Source: Anaerovorax odorimutans (GTDB taxonomy: Bacteria; Bacillota; Clostridia; Peptostreptococcales; Anaerovoracaceae). Taken from it: DNA of 64,000 nucleotides. The DNA is taken from contig NZ_JANFXK010000017.1 in the NCBI RefSeq assembly GCF_024459955.1, positions 1 to 64,000 of the forward strand, given 5' to 3'. The notes beneath the pieces were generated by a model. That model had not been told where the DNA came from and searched no databases. It was given only the letters and a program-made list of their open reading frames with translations. Of the stretch, positions 8,318 to 16,395 are shown in pieces. How positions within the stretch are numbered: position 1 is the first letter of the stretch; each line of letters opens with the position of its first letter. A program made the translations under genes and the position numbers.

Positions 8318-8809
8318 GTGGAAACATTTAAAGTATTGTGTGATGAAAATTATATCGGAAGTGATGGAAAAGCTGAGCAATTCCCGGGTCGAGGTTTCCT
8401 ATACACAAAAGAGGACCTTCCCCTGGAACGGGAAACTCCTGAAAAAGCCGATAAGGCCTATGAAAACAAGTGCGCCGCAGTGGACAAAGAGTATGGGGAG
8501 AAGGCAAGAAGCGAGCTGAATATCAGCCTGGACGAATTGCAGGATCGGGTTGTCTCCCAATGGACTGAGACGGCATGGGAGAAAGATTATAAGAACATGG
8601 AAAAAGCTTGTCTGGCCACAACCGACCCCAAAGAGGCAGATCAGCTTTATGCGAAACTGGAAGCCCGGTACAGCACAGCCACTGCCAGGGAGAAGCAGCT
8701 GTACAGGGAATGGCAGGACGGTCTGGAAGCCTGCTGGAACAGCATCGACTGGAATTCGCCGGTAAACCGCGACGATCTGGCTTCTGTACTTAGGACGTTT
8801 AACCTGTAA
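8318..8809 (+). CDS. Uncharacterised 163-residue protein
   Basis: A soluble, charged, helical protein that I do not recognise. It starts with GTG, eight bases after a strong CAGGAGGTGA ribosome site, and is transcribed divergently from the coiled-coil gene. The N-terminal 40 residues contain short polar segments and one FPGRGFLYT patch. The rest is rich in Glu, Lys and Trp (five or more tryptophans, for example SQWTETAWEKDY and REWQDGLEACWNSIDW) and is predicted to be helical. No signal peptide, membrane segment or cysteine motif is seen. A possible TGTTACAAT extended -10 element lies at 8267-8275. The gene is monocistronic and is followed by the candidate small RNA. Confidence 0.75.
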   Translation: METFKVLCDENYIGSDGKAEQFPGRGFLYTKEDLPLERETPEKADKAYENKCAAVDKEYGEKARSELNISLDELQDRVVSQWTETAWEKDYKNMEKACLATTDPKEADQLYAKLEARYSTATAREKQLYREWQDGLEACWNSIDWNSPVNRDDLASVLRTFNL

Positions 8810-8862
8810 CAGTCCAGAATTTACCGCTGTCAATTGAAAGAAACCCATGTTATAATCACATC

Positions 8863-8936
8863 GTAAAAAGGATTTGATGAAGGTCCATCCTTTTAGAATA
8901 TTAACGGTGAAAAGACGCCCTTTGCGGCGTCTTTTT
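8863..8936 (+). ncRNA. Candidate small RNA with own promoter and terminator
   Basis: An extended -10 element (TGTTATAAT, 8848-8856) with a weak TGTCAA at -35 would start transcription near 8863. The 74-nt product would form a hairpin AAAAGGAT/ATCCTTTT and then a strong terminator hairpin, AAAGACGCC/GGCGTCTTT, followed by five T (8911-8936). No known RNA family was recognised. A short frame (ATG at 8878) runs through the terminator and is less likely. Confidence 0.45.
8911..8936 (+). terminator. Strong intrinsic terminator
   Basis: A nine-base-pair stem AAAGACGCC (8911-8919) with GGCGTCTTT (8926-8934) leads into TTTTT. It ends the candidate small RNA and any readthrough from the 8318-8809 gene, and separates both from the tRNA. 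Confidence 0.85.
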
Positions 8937-8985
8937 GCTGTTAAAAAGAGGGATAACTTTTTTCTGTTTTATCCGTATTTTTCTA

Positions 8986-9014
8986 TTGACTTTCAAAATT
9001 CTCCATAGTAAAAT
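8986..9014 (+). promoter_or_regulatory. Promoter of tRNA-Ala
   Basis: TTGACT (8986-8991), 17 bases, TAAAAT (9009-9014). The start would be near 9021, about nine bases before the mature tRNA 5' end. Confidence 0.75.
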
Positions 9015-9029
9015 AATTCTTGACAGTTT

Positions 9030-9105
9030 GGGGGATTAGCGCAGCTGGGAGCGCGTTTGACTGGCAGTCAAGAGGTCACGGGTTCGAGCCCCGTATTCTC
9101 CACCA
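9030..9105 (+). tRNA. tRNA-Ala (anticodon GGC)
   Basis: A 76-nt cloverleaf with the 3' CCA encoded. The acceptor stem GGGGGAT pairs with ATTCTCC and contains G3-T70, the classic alanine identity pair. The D arm is GCGC/GCGC, the anticodon loop CTGGCAG gives GGC, and the T loop is GTTCGAG. It is transcribed alone. Confidence 0.97.
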
Positions 9106-9115
9106 AAAACTATCC

Positions 9116-9144
9116 AAAAGCCACTGAAATCTCAGTGGCTTTTA
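9116..9144 (+). terminator. Terminator after tRNA-Ala
   Basis: AAAAGCCACTGA (9116-9127) pairs perfectly with TCAGTGGCTTTT (9132-9143), giving a 12-bp stem with a T-rich end. Confidence 0.85.
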
Positions 9145-9224
9145 GCATTTTCAGCCCTTTTTGAGGCGCAAAACAGATTACGTCGACCGCAAATAAAAAG
9201 AGATTTGCCCTTTAGGAAACACCG

Positions 9225-9434
9225 CCCAAAGGGCAAATTGCTATTTTCATCAACATGCAGCGAAAAAGCAGGTACTTGTTGACCTTTTTTCAAGGCTACA
9301 GAGTACGAGAGCACAGAAATTCGATCAATATGTGACTTTAAACAGTCCTAGAGGCCGCAAACCTTGGAAATACCTCAACAACAAAGCCGAAATGAATCCG
9401 GTGTTGAACCAATCTATATATTGCTTAAAAAGCC
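9225..9434 (-). repeat. Intergenic repeat R1 (inverted copy)
   Basis: About 210 bp that match, in reverse complement, the R1 copies at 56720-56967 and 62428-62675. Shared blocks include TTGTTGACCTTTTTTCAAGG, CATCAACATG and CCGCAAACCTTGGAAATAC. No coding capacity is credible here. Confidence 0.8.
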
Positions 9435-9462
9435 GCGGCTCCCCGCTCTTCAAAAGCAAATT

Positions 9463-9623
9463 CGGTAACTTTCTCTAATTTTTTCAGAAAGTTACGCGTT
9501 TTTCAACGATCCCGCGGCCTCCGAAACCCCCGATAGCACGAGTTTTCATTTCTTGCGGTTTCGAGCACCCGAAAACCCAGAACTTTGCGTAACTTTGCAT
9601 CAATTTTGAGAAAAGTTACCGCA
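9463..9623 (+). repeat. Intergenic repeat R2
   Basis: A 161-bp element with inverted ends, CGGTAACTTT and AAAAGTTACCG. It contains two internal hairpins that are themselves inverted copies of one another (GGTAACTTT...AAAGTTACGC and GCGTAACTTTGC...AAAGTTACC). Copies of equal length lie at 17015-17176 and 62770-62930 in the same orientation. Confidence 0.85.
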
Positions 9624-9691
9624 ATCCTCACAGGGCAAAGCTCAAAGCTCTTAATATATAATAGAGACAGGCGCAGGGCTTGTCTCTAAAA

Positions 9692-9958
9692 TTATTTTTT
9701 ATAAATTTCTTTTCGATGACCAACATTCAACACAAGGATTGTTATTTCTCCATCTGAGATTTCAGCTATAATCCTGTAAGTTCCGGCCTTATATCTCCAT
9801 TGGCCCTGGTGATTTCCTGTCAGAGATTTCCCATGCTGCCTTGGATCTGTACAGCCTTCTAAGTTTTTTCTTATCCATGCGAGAATAAAACGTACATTGC
9901 TTTTATCTAATTTCTTCAAGCTTTTTATTGCTTTGTCCGTTAATATGACTCTGAACAT
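9692..9958 (-). CDS. RelE/ParE-type toxin
   Basis: An 88-residue toxin of the RelE/ParE superfamily, probably an mRNA interferase. It is small and basic, with the fold signatures FRVILTDKAIKSLKKLDK at the N-terminus, DPRQHGKSLTGNHQGQWRYKAGTYRII in the middle and VLNVGHRKEIYKK at the C-terminus. The last matches the (V)GHRxxVY end of RelE proteins. The start codon overlaps the antitoxin stop by one base (TAATG), so its synthesis depends on antitoxin translation. Repeats R1 and R2 lie immediately downstream. Confidence 0.9.
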   Translation of the reverse strand: MFRVILTDKAIKSLKKLDKSNVRFILAWIRKNLEGCTDPRQHGKSLTGNHQGQWRYKAGTYRIIAEISDGEITILVLNVGHRKEIYKK

Positions 9959-10179
9959 TATTTAAGCCCCAGCTCTTTCTCTGCCTCATCCAACGTGTAA
10001 GTTTTTGGATTTCTCTCAAAGTCCTCCTTCGCTTCCTGGTATAATCTTAAGTCAATTTCATCTTCAATCTTTTCCAGCACGGATTGACGTATCAGTTCGG
10101 AAACGGATATTCCATGAGCTTCCGCATAACTTTTGATTAACTCGGTTTCCATCTCATTTAATCTTATAGATATTGCCAT
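9958..10179 (-). CDS. RelB/ribbon-helix-helix antitoxin
   Basis: A 73-residue antitoxin. The N-terminus AISIRLNEMETELIKSYAEAHGISVSELIRQSV is a ribbon-helix-helix DNA-binding domain of the DUF6290/RelB type, and the acidic C-terminal half would wrap the toxin. I chose the ATG at 10179, eight bases after AGAGG. Two earlier starts (GTG 10188, ATG 10185) are too close to the ribosome site. It lies upstream of the toxin with a one-base overlap. The palindrome at 10196-10214 over its -10 box is the expected site for autorepression. Confidence 0.9.
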   Translation of the reverse strand: MAISIRLNEMETELIKSYAEAHGISVSELIRQSVLEKIEDEIDLRLYQEAKEDFERNPKTYTLDEAEKELGLK

Positions 10180-10195
10180 TCCCATCACCTCTTCT

Positions 10196-10232
10196 CGTAA
10201 TACATTGTATTACGTTTATGGCTATTTGTCAA
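10196..10232 (-). promoter_or_regulatory. Toxin-antitoxin promoter with palindromic operator
   Basis: On the minus strand TTGACA (10227-10232), 17 bases, TACAAT (10204-10209). The perfect palindrome CGTAATACA-T-TGTATTACG (10196-10214) covers the -10 element, as expected for autoregulation by a ribbon-helix-helix antitoxin. The -35 box lies inside the end of the zinc-ribbon gene. Confidence 0.8.
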
Positions 10233-10494
10233 TAACAGCGCCTTCCTCTGCTTCCTGAGCCCAGGAAAATTTCGCTCCGCAAGCTCCGCAGGAGTCCGGC
10301 CGCTCAAACTTTAAATTTTTCGGGGTCAAATACACCATGCCGTAATAGTGCCACTGCTTGATGAGGTTGCCGCACTGCGGGCAGGAATCGATCAAGGGTG
10401 CGCCGCACTGCGGACAACGCTCATCTCCCTTGACTCTGCGATAGGTTATATTCACATGGCCGTTATCACATATTCTCGCATAAAAATTACTCAT
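10222..10494 (-). CDS. Small double zinc-ribbon protein (DUF2321-like)
   Basis: A 90-residue protein with three CxxC pairs: CPQCGAP, CPQCGNL and CGACGAK. It begins ARICDNGHVNITYRR, which resembles DUF2321 proteins. It would bind one or two zinc ions; its function is unknown. The start overlaps the stop of the upstream redox gene by one base (TAATG), and GGAGG lies inside that gene, so it is translationally coupled to the molybdoenzyme module. It may be a chaperone or regulator of that module, but nothing in the sequence proves this. Confidence 0.75.
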   Translation of the reverse strand: MSNFYARICDNGHVNITYRRVKGDERCPQCGAPLIDSCPQCGNLIKQWHYYGMVYLTPKNLKFERPDSCGACGAKFSWAQEAEEGAVIDK

Positions 10495-10688
10495 TACTTA
10501 TCCTCCATCATGGATTCCACTTCGCTCATTCTTCCGGCAACCAGATCTTCGGAAAGGCATACCTGTCCGCACTGAGGGCATCTGCTGACTTTATGGCGAA
10601 AGCTTTTTCCCAGATATGAAAACTGGACTTCCAATTCCTCCAGCGCTACTTTGCATTTATCACAGATGAGTTTCTGTTTTTCTTCCAT
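10494..10688 (-). CDS. DVU_1557-type small redox protein
   Basis: A 64-residue protein with CDKCK near residue 9 and CPQCGQVC near residue 37, a zinc- or iron-binding pair of knuckles. In other anaerobes a similar protein (DVU_1557 family) is encoded beside a dicluster-binding pyridine nucleotide-disulfide oxidoreductase and a molybdopterin aldehyde oxidoreductase, exactly the order seen here. The ATG at 10688 has GGAGG nine bases upstream and overlaps the end of the upstream gene by 29 bases in a different frame. The overlap looks real because both the ribosome site and the Cys motifs are intact. Confidence 0.75.
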   Translation of the reverse strand: MEEKQKLICDKCKVALEELEVQFSYLGKSFRHKVSRCPQCGQVCLSEDLVAGRMSEVESMMEDK

Positions 10689-12996
10689 TCCAGACAGCCT
10701 CCAATTCTATTTTCATTCTATGGGTATACAGATTGTGGATCTCATAGCCCTGCTCCAAAGGCGCGTATTCCACCCAGCAGGTAATATGGCCGATCTCTTT
10801 ATATGCCTTGTAGTGCCCTGTATTGGGATCAAAAGTTTTCCTGCCTGTCCTTTCGGCATTGTCAATGACTGCGCAGATATCTTCTTCAAGAATTTTTTGT
10901 TTGTTTACCTTTTCCCTCACTCCATCCGCCATAGTGAGCGGATATTTATTTTCATATGCTTTCATTTGCGGTTCTTCTTTCCAGATTTCTTTGAGCAGCT
11001 GCTCTTTTAACGCCACACGGTTGCGTCTCCGGCGAGTCGGATCCGGCTGGGATTTTACTCCGTCAGGATCAATGCCAAAGAGGATGTCCAGTACATGAAC
11101 GGCCTTTTTTCCCCTGTCACAGAAAATATCTTTACAATTTGAACAGTATACGATATATGGGTTCTCGCTGAGCTCCATTCTCTGCCGGGCGACATATTCC
11201 GCGAATTCAGGCGCGGCAACACTTCCCATACCGCCAAATCCGCAGCAGCCGTGCTGATCGCCCTTGGGCAGTTCACCGGCGCTGACGCCTGAGCCGGAAA
11301 TCAGTTTTCTTACTGCAGACTGCACGCCTTCTTCATTGCGGGCGGAACACGGGTCAAAGATAGCATACATCATTTCTTGGTCCGCTTCCGTTGTTTCGCC
11401 AGGTTCAAAGCCCCACTGGTCCAGTACCTCATATAAGGATACCGTTTGGATCTCCGGAAGATATTCCCGAATATGCTTCTGGCAGGACATACAGGCCATA
11501 ATTAACGTAGGCTTTCCCAGGTCCACCCAGTCCTGTCTGAGAGCTTCAATTTCTTCCTGGTGTTTCCCGCTGTTTCCGTCCCAGTCCACAGGCACACTGC
11601 AGCACCTGAGCAAAATAGAGGTATCCGGCTGTTTGGAAAGCAGCCATTTGTACGGCTTTAAAACATACTGGGGATCCAACGCGCCCAGATTACACCCCGG
11701 GAAAAACGCGTATTTGCCTTTGTTTCCCATGGTTCTTTTAAGGGCTGCGTATTCTCCATTTGCAAAAGCCATATCCCGCACAAAATACTGCCTGTAGGCT
11801 GCCGGAACTTTGTCAGCGTCGTGCATTTTATGTCTTGCATATTTGACCATTCCGCACAGGTCGATATGTTCGGGGCATCCTTCTGTCATCAAGCCGCACA
11901 TCGTACAGGCAGCCACATATTTTCGCGCCGGGGATTTATGGACAAGAGAGCCCGCCGGTTTGCAGGAGAGGAAAATCTCATCCCGCATTTTGACCGGCAT
12001 CTTGTCAAAATAAGCCACAAGGTCGCACTGAGCGGCACAGGCGTCACATTGACAGCGGATACAGCGTTCCGCTTCCGCGACACATTCCTCTTCGCTGAAA
12101 ACCTTCCCATCCTTTGGAGCTACTGGCGGAATGTGTGTCAGCTTGTCTTCATCGGGTACACAGCCTGTCGGCTCTGACTGCTTTGGATAATCCAGCTTTT
12201 TTGCTTTCAAAAACCCTTCCGCAGATGAGGCAATATTGATTCCCTCGGCCAGGGCATGCATCAAATCTCTGCCGCATAGTTCGCCGCCGACAAACACAGC
12301 CGTGTCGCCCACCGTCATATAACCGCCGGTCTCGCCTGTCTCTGTCTTTTGGTCCGGCAGAGGCACGCCAAAGGTATCTCCACCCTTTCCCGTGGCTATA
12401 TAAATCACGTCGAAGGTTTCCTTATCGTCCGAAGCATCATCCGGGGTTTTACACAGCCTGCGCAGATCCTGAATTTCTGTATTGAACTTGAGTTCGTACT
12501 TTTCATTGGCAAATTGCAGATCGAACTCCGCCAGGTATGCCGATTCCTCCATCAGCTCTATGAGACGCCCGCCGATCCTGTCGTTTTTTTCAAAAATGGT
12601 CACCGGATATTTTTTCGAAGCCATACGACAAGCAAAGCCCATGCCGGAAAGCCCCGCACCAATGACCGCCACCGTTTTTTTCTTTGCCGGAAGGTTGTAC
12701 TTATTGGACGTTTTGCGCGTTGCGCTTGCAACCACTGATTTTTCCATGCGCCTTATCTGCACCGGCGCGTCAATGCTTTTCCGTACACATACATTTTCAC
12801 AATAGGCAGGACAGAGTTCCGATACGATCCCCGGAAAAACAACACAATCCCGTATTGTTTTATAGGCTGCGTTGAAACGTCCCTTTGCGATTCTCTCCTG
12901 GACGGTAAGAATATCCATTTTAAAGGGACACGCATCGGCACACGCAGGAATATCCCGCTCTCTGCACGTATCAAATTGTTTATAATAATTCTGCAT
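10660..12996 (-). CDS. Pyridine nucleotide-disulfide oxidoreductase / dicluster-binding protein
   Basis: A 778-residue multidomain electron-transfer protein. The N-terminus has cysteines CREADIP-like CADACPF and ELCPAYCENVC, as in glutamate synthase small-subunit-type proteins. Then come an FAD/NAD-binding GAGLSGMGFA (about residue 113) and a ferredoxin-like pair CIRCQCDACAAQC and CTMCGLMTEGCPEH. Two CCG domains (heterodisulfide reductase type) follow: FFPGCN, CCSVP, MACMSCQ, and DPCS, HGCCGFGG, YCSNC. It would carry electrons from the aldehyde oxidoreductase encoded upstream to a soluble acceptor. The ribosome site is GAGGAG before the ATG. It lies about 100 bases after the molybdoenzyme gene, with a stable hairpin between them. 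Confidence 0.85.
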   Translation of the reverse strand: MQNYYKQFDTCRERDIPACADACPFKMDILTVQERIAKGRFNAAYKTIRDCVVFPGIVSELCPAYCENVCVRKSIDAPVQIRRMEKSVVASATRKTSNKYNLPAKKKTVAVIGAGLSGMGFACRMASKKYPVTIFEKNDRIGGRLIELMEESAYLAEFDLQFANEKYELKFNTEIQDLRRLCKTPDDASDDKETFDVIYIATGKGGDTFGVPLPDQKTETGETGGYMTVGDTAVFVGGELCGRDLMHALAEGINIASSAEGFLKAKKLDYPKQSEPTGCVPDEDKLTHIPPVAPKDGKVFSEEECVAEAERCIRCQCDACAAQCDLVAYFDKMPVKMRDEIFLSCKPAGSLVHKSPARKYVAACTMCGLMTEGCPEHIDLCGMVKYARHKMHDADKVPAAYRQYFVRDMAFANGEYAALKRTMGNKGKYAFFPGCNLGALDPQYVLKPYKWLLSKQPDTSILLRCCSVPVDWDGNSGKHQEEIEALRQDWVDLGKPTLIMACMSCQKHIREYLPEIQTVSLYEVLDQWGFEPGETTEADQEMMYAIFDPCSARNEEGVQSAVRKLISGSGVSAGELPKGDQHGCCGFGGMGSVAAPEFAEYVARQRMELSENPYIVYCSNCKDIFCDRGKKAVHVLDILFGIDPDGVKSQPDPTRRRRNRVALKEQLLKEIWKEEPQMKAYENKYPLTMADGVREKVNKQKILEEDICAVIDNAERTGRKTFDPNTGHYKAYKEIGHITCWVEYAPLEQGYEIHNLYTHRMKIELEAVWNGRKTETHL

Positions 12997-13038
12997 TTTC
13001 TCTCCTCAAAGGCTGTCGGGGTTTCATAAACGATAGAA

Positions 13039-13066
13039 CGGAGCGTGCAAGTTCCCGCACGCTCCG
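13039..13066 (-). other. Intercistronic hairpin between molybdoenzyme and its partner gene
   Basis: CGGAGCGTGC (13039-13048) and GCACGCTCCG (13057-13066) form a perfect 10-bp stem with an eight-base loop. No T run follows, so it is more likely an mRNA stability or processing element than a terminator. Confidence 0.6.
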
Positions 13067-13098
13067 CAGCTATATATTCTTTCCCATTTACCGTAATT

Positions 13099-16038
13099 TT
13101 ATTTCCACTGAACGCCTTCCTTACCCAGGGAACCGAATTCCAGATTTTCAGGTTTTGAAGGAGTAAGCGGATTGTTTTTGATTTCCTCGATGGCATCGTA
13201 GAGATCCGATCCCAGGAAGTAGGGCTCCGGTGCGTTGGGGTTAGTTTCTCCCTTGGCAAGAGCATCCATGCCTGCTTTGATCTTTTCCGGTGTTGCCGGG
13301 ATCTCGTGAATCCTTACGCCTACCGCATTGTTGATGGCATTGATAACTGCCATGTGGTCGGATGACTGGAATGCTTCCGATGCTCCGGACGAACCGAACG
13401 GACCTCTTGGGTCAGCGCCGCCCACATCAACGGATACCAGCTTATCCGGAACATCCTTAATATAAGGCACGCCTGCGCCGAACATGTTGGAATGTTTCTT
13501 GAGATCATCATAATTTTCGCTGAGAGCGAATCCAATAGCGTGGGAAATACCGCCGTTAATCTGGCCTTCAACAGCCTGAATGTTGCCAGGTTTACCGATC
13601 CAGTAAACGCAAGTCATGCCGGTACAGGTTGTCTTTCCTGTCGCAGCTTCTACATCAACCTCTGCCAGGAACAGCGCATAGGTGTATGTGTAAGTCGGGT
13701 TACCGCTTCCATCATTCGGGTCAAGATCGTAGAAATAGTCGTATTCGTCAACGGTAGCCCAGTCCCCGTTGTACCTGGTCGGAATTCCTTCGGCAACCAT
13801 TTCATCGTAAGTTCTGTAGGTGCCGTCCGGCTTTCTCATTGCGTCCGCGATATTCTTTGCGGCTACGATACTTGCTTTACCGTTGGCATAGTGCGATCTG
13901 GAACCTGCTGATTCACCGGTGTTAGGACAGTATTTGCTGTCGGTCTGGATCAGCTTGATATCATCCGGCGTAACGTCCGGGAAGTAAGGCTTGAGTGCTT
14001 CCAGCGTACAGATGAGGGAACCCTGGTCGCCGCCCTGGCCCTGATCCTGCCATGTATCATATTTTCTGAACTTCGGTCTGTCTCCAGGCATCAGTTCAAT
14101 GGCAACGTGAGCTTCGTCAACCGCGCCCAGGCCTACGTTATATCCACCCCAGGCGATACCTACGCCCTTCTTGATTTCGTCTGTTGATTCCGCTTTGGCT
14201 TTGGCAACAGCTTCGTCATAATGCGGCTTCAATTTGTTCATCATTTCTTCCATCGGATAATGGAGGAACGGATACTGGTTCAGGTTGTCCTGTCCCGGCC
14301 TTGCAATATTCTTATAGCGGATTTCAAACGGATCGATTCCCGCTTTTTCCGCCAGCATGTCTACCAGCGCTTCGGAGCATGTGAAGGCCTGCGGAGCACC
14401 ATATCCTCTGTAAGCTGTACCAAAGGAATGGTTTGTAGCGGCTACTCTGGAGAGACCTACCACATTTGGCATGTAATACGGGTAGAACATGAATCTTGAA
14501 ATCTTCGTCAGTTTGTCGTCACCCAGTTCTAAGAAGGGACCGTGGTCAAGTCCCGCGTCGAATTCGCCGGCAACGAACATACCGTCCTTATCGCAGGCAA
14601 GCTTAGCGTTGAAGTAAGCAGGGGAGCGTTTGCCGGATACGGCCATGAACTGTCCATAATCCATTGACAGTGAGCAAGGCATGCCGGTAACCTTAGTAGC
14701 CATGCCGACCATGGAGTAAGTATGTGCGCTCATCGCCCATCCGAAAGAACCGCCCGTCGGGTTTTCAATGACTCTCAGTTTTTCAACCGGAACGCCGATG
14801 GCTTCTGCGATTTCGTCTCTGTCAAAGTATAAGGTCATGGTCTTGCAGTGGATGCAGAGGTTGTCATCCTCGTCATAATATGCCTGCATAACATCGCCTT
14901 CAATGGACATGTGCGGCTCTCTGGAGGAATAGAAGGAGCCTTCTACAGAATATGCCGCATCCTCGATGATTTCCGGAACCTTCTCATGGTCTCCCTTGAG
15001 TACAGGAAGCTCGGAGTAGATGTTGGCGCCGTATGTATCCGGCATCCAGTCGTGGATCTTCTCAGCATCGGGAGTAACGGCTTCCAGGTAATTCATATAT
15101 TCAGGCAGCGGTTCCAGCTCAACCTTTACTGCGTCTGCCGCAGCTTTTGCGTGGGCTCTGGTGTCCGCGCATACCAGTGCGACTACATCGCCGTAGTAAA
15201 GGATTCTGTCTTCTGCCAGAACGTGGTGCGCCTGCTGCATTTCAACTGTTCTTTCTGAGAAAGCATAGGTCATCAGTCTGTTTGCGCCTTCTACGTCTTT
15301 GGCTGTAACAATCTTCACTACGCCAGGCATCTTTTCCGCTTCGCTGCAGTCGATGTTGATGATCTTCGCATGACTGTATTTTCTTGGCTGAACCAGCTCT
15401 ACTTTGAGGGTTTCTTCCGGCATGTGCAGTTCTACATCATCACCGTAGTCGCATACACCGCAGGCCTTAGGCATAGCATTGGGTCTGATAAGCGGTTTGC
15501 CGTAGAAATCGCCCACATCCTTTGACCAGTCATATGTAATGTCTTCAAAGGTCTTTTCTCCGCGCATAATTGCCGCCGCTTCCATAACAGCGTCTACAAT
15601 CTGCTTGTAACCGGTACATCTGCAGACGTTTCTGTGCTTCTGGAACCAGTCGCGGACTTCTTCTCTTGTCGGGTCCGGGTTTTCCAGCAGCAGCTGATAA
15701 GCGGATACGATAAAGCCAGGTACGCAGAATCCGCACTGTACGGCTCCCAGGTGTACCCACGCATACTGCAATGGATGAGGGTTCAGTACGGTACCGATTC
15801 CTTCGATCGTCATAACGGAACTGTATTCTTTAACGTTCTTGATCTTTCTGGTGCAGGAACGGATTACTTTTCCGTCCAGAATAACAGAACATGCACCGCA
15901 CACGCCGGTGCCGCAGCCCACTTTCGTTCCGGTCAGGCCCAGACGACGCAGTACGGATGCCAGCGTGTCCTTTTCCGGATCGCAGATGAACATACGGTCC
16001 GCACCGTTAATGTTCAGGGTCATTTTCTTCAAATTCAT
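13099..16038 (-). CDS. Molybdopterin-dependent aldehyde oxidoreductase
   Basis: A 979-residue molybdenum hydroxylase of the xanthine oxidase/MOP family. It has an N-terminal [2Fe-2S] domain (Cys42, Cys47, Cys50, Cys62), a second [2Fe-2S] domain (QCGFC and CRCTGY), and then the two molybdopterin domains. Family motifs include AYRGYGAPQ, WQDQGQGGDQG near the cofactor and GASEAFQ near residue 890, which supplies the catalytic glutamate. No FAD domain is present, as in MOP-type enzymes. The ATG at 16038 was chosen for GGAGG nine bases upstream and the ferredoxin-like start; the longer frame adds 19 residues without support. The substrate, an aldehyde or N-heterocycle, is unknown. The leader carries a Moco riboswitch-like element. 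Confidence 0.92.
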   Translation of the reverse strand: MNLKKMTLNINGADRMFICDPEKDTLASVLRRLGLTGTKVGCGTGVCGACSVILDGKVIRSCTRKIKNVKEYSSVMTIEGIGTVLNPHPLQYAWVHLGAVQCGFCVPGFIVSAYQLLLENPDPTREEVRDWFQKHRNVCRCTGYKQIVDAVMEAAAIMRGEKTFEDITYDWSKDVGDFYGKPLIRPNAMPKACGVCDYGDDVELHMPEETLKVELVQPRKYSHAKIINIDCSEAEKMPGVVKIVTAKDVEGANRLMTYAFSERTVEMQQAHHVLAEDRILYYGDVVALVCADTRAHAKAAADAVKVELEPLPEYMNYLEAVTPDAEKIHDWMPDTYGANIYSELPVLKGDHEKVPEIIEDAAYSVEGSFYSSREPHMSIEGDVMQAYYDEDDNLCIHCKTMTLYFDRDEIAEAIGVPVEKLRVIENPTGGSFGWAMSAHTYSMVGMATKVTGMPCSLSMDYGQFMAVSGKRSPAYFNAKLACDKDGMFVAGEFDAGLDHGPFLELGDDKLTKISRFMFYPYYMPNVVGLSRVAATNHSFGTAYRGYGAPQAFTCSEALVDMLAEKAGIDPFEIRYKNIARPGQDNLNQYPFLHYPMEEMMNKLKPHYDEAVAKAKAESTDEIKKGVGIAWGGYNVGLGAVDEAHVAIELMPGDRPKFRKYDTWQDQGQGGDQGSLICTLEALKPYFPDVTPDDIKLIQTDSKYCPNTGESAGSRSHYANGKASIVAAKNIADAMRKPDGTYRTYDEMVAEGIPTRYNGDWATVDEYDYFYDLDPNDGSGNPTYTYTYALFLAEVDVEAATGKTTCTGMTCVYWIGKPGNIQAVEGQINGGISHAIGFALSENYDDLKKHSNMFGAGVPYIKDVPDKLVSVDVGGADPRGPFGSSGASEAFQSSDHMAVINAINNAVGVRIHEIPATPEKIKAGMDALAKGETNPNAPEPYFLGSDLYDAIEEIKNNPLTPSKPENLEFGSLGKEGVQWK

Positions 16039-16088
16039 AATAGCTTGCCTCCGATTTTTCACTAAAACTTGCTTTAACTTTGGGTAAC

Positions 16089-16136
16089 AATCCAAAAAAC
16101 AATAAAGACCCTTCCGCGTATCGTGCGGAAAGGTCT
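16089..16136 (-). terminator. Intrinsic terminator in molybdoenzyme leader
   Basis: The plus-strand arms AGACCCTTCCGC (16106-16117) and GCGGAAAGGTCT (16125-16136) form a 12-bp stem with one wobble. On the minus strand a T-rich tract of about 14 bases follows. It stands between the riboswitch and the start codon, so it is placed to attenuate transcription. Confidence 0.85.
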
Positions 16137-16149
16137 GAGTGTGATCTGC

Positions 16150-16372
16150 TCCTCAAAACATGTATACTGGACAGCAAAAGATCCCAAAACCCACGCTTAA
16201 CACAGCAATTGCGTTATTTTTGCGCATCGCTGATTAAAGCCGGTCATACGGGCTGGCTGCCAGGTCATTCATCCTTTCCAAACACGGGAGGCTTACGCGT
16301 TTCCGCAGTAAACCCATTGGTCTCAGTTCCATGCCCTGTGCGGCGAAGGACTCCGAGACTCGGATCTCTATT
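16150..16372 (-). promoter_or_regulatory. Moco riboswitch (molybdenum cofactor RNA motif)
   Basis: On the minus strand the leader contains CTCGGAGTCC, then AAGCCTCCCG, TTTGGAAAGGATGAATGACC and GGCAGCC. This order and wording match my knowledge of the Moco RNA motif. It sits between a sigma-A promoter and an intrinsic terminator upstream of a molybdenum enzyme gene, the expected setting. Limits are approximate. An Infernal search with the Rfam Moco model would settle it. Confidence 0.75.
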
Positions 16373-16395
16373 TATTTAGCTGTTACATTGTCAAC

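Noticed and set aside
8878-9005. Short peptide frame starting at the ATG in the candidate small RNA
   Set aside because: It reads through a strong terminator and towards the tRNA promoter, so coding is unlikely; a leader peptide would need a downstream operon, and none exists.
9020-9025. TTGACA just upstream of the tRNA
   Set aside because: It is only five bases before the mature tRNA, so it cannot be its -35 box; the real promoter lies at 8986-9014.
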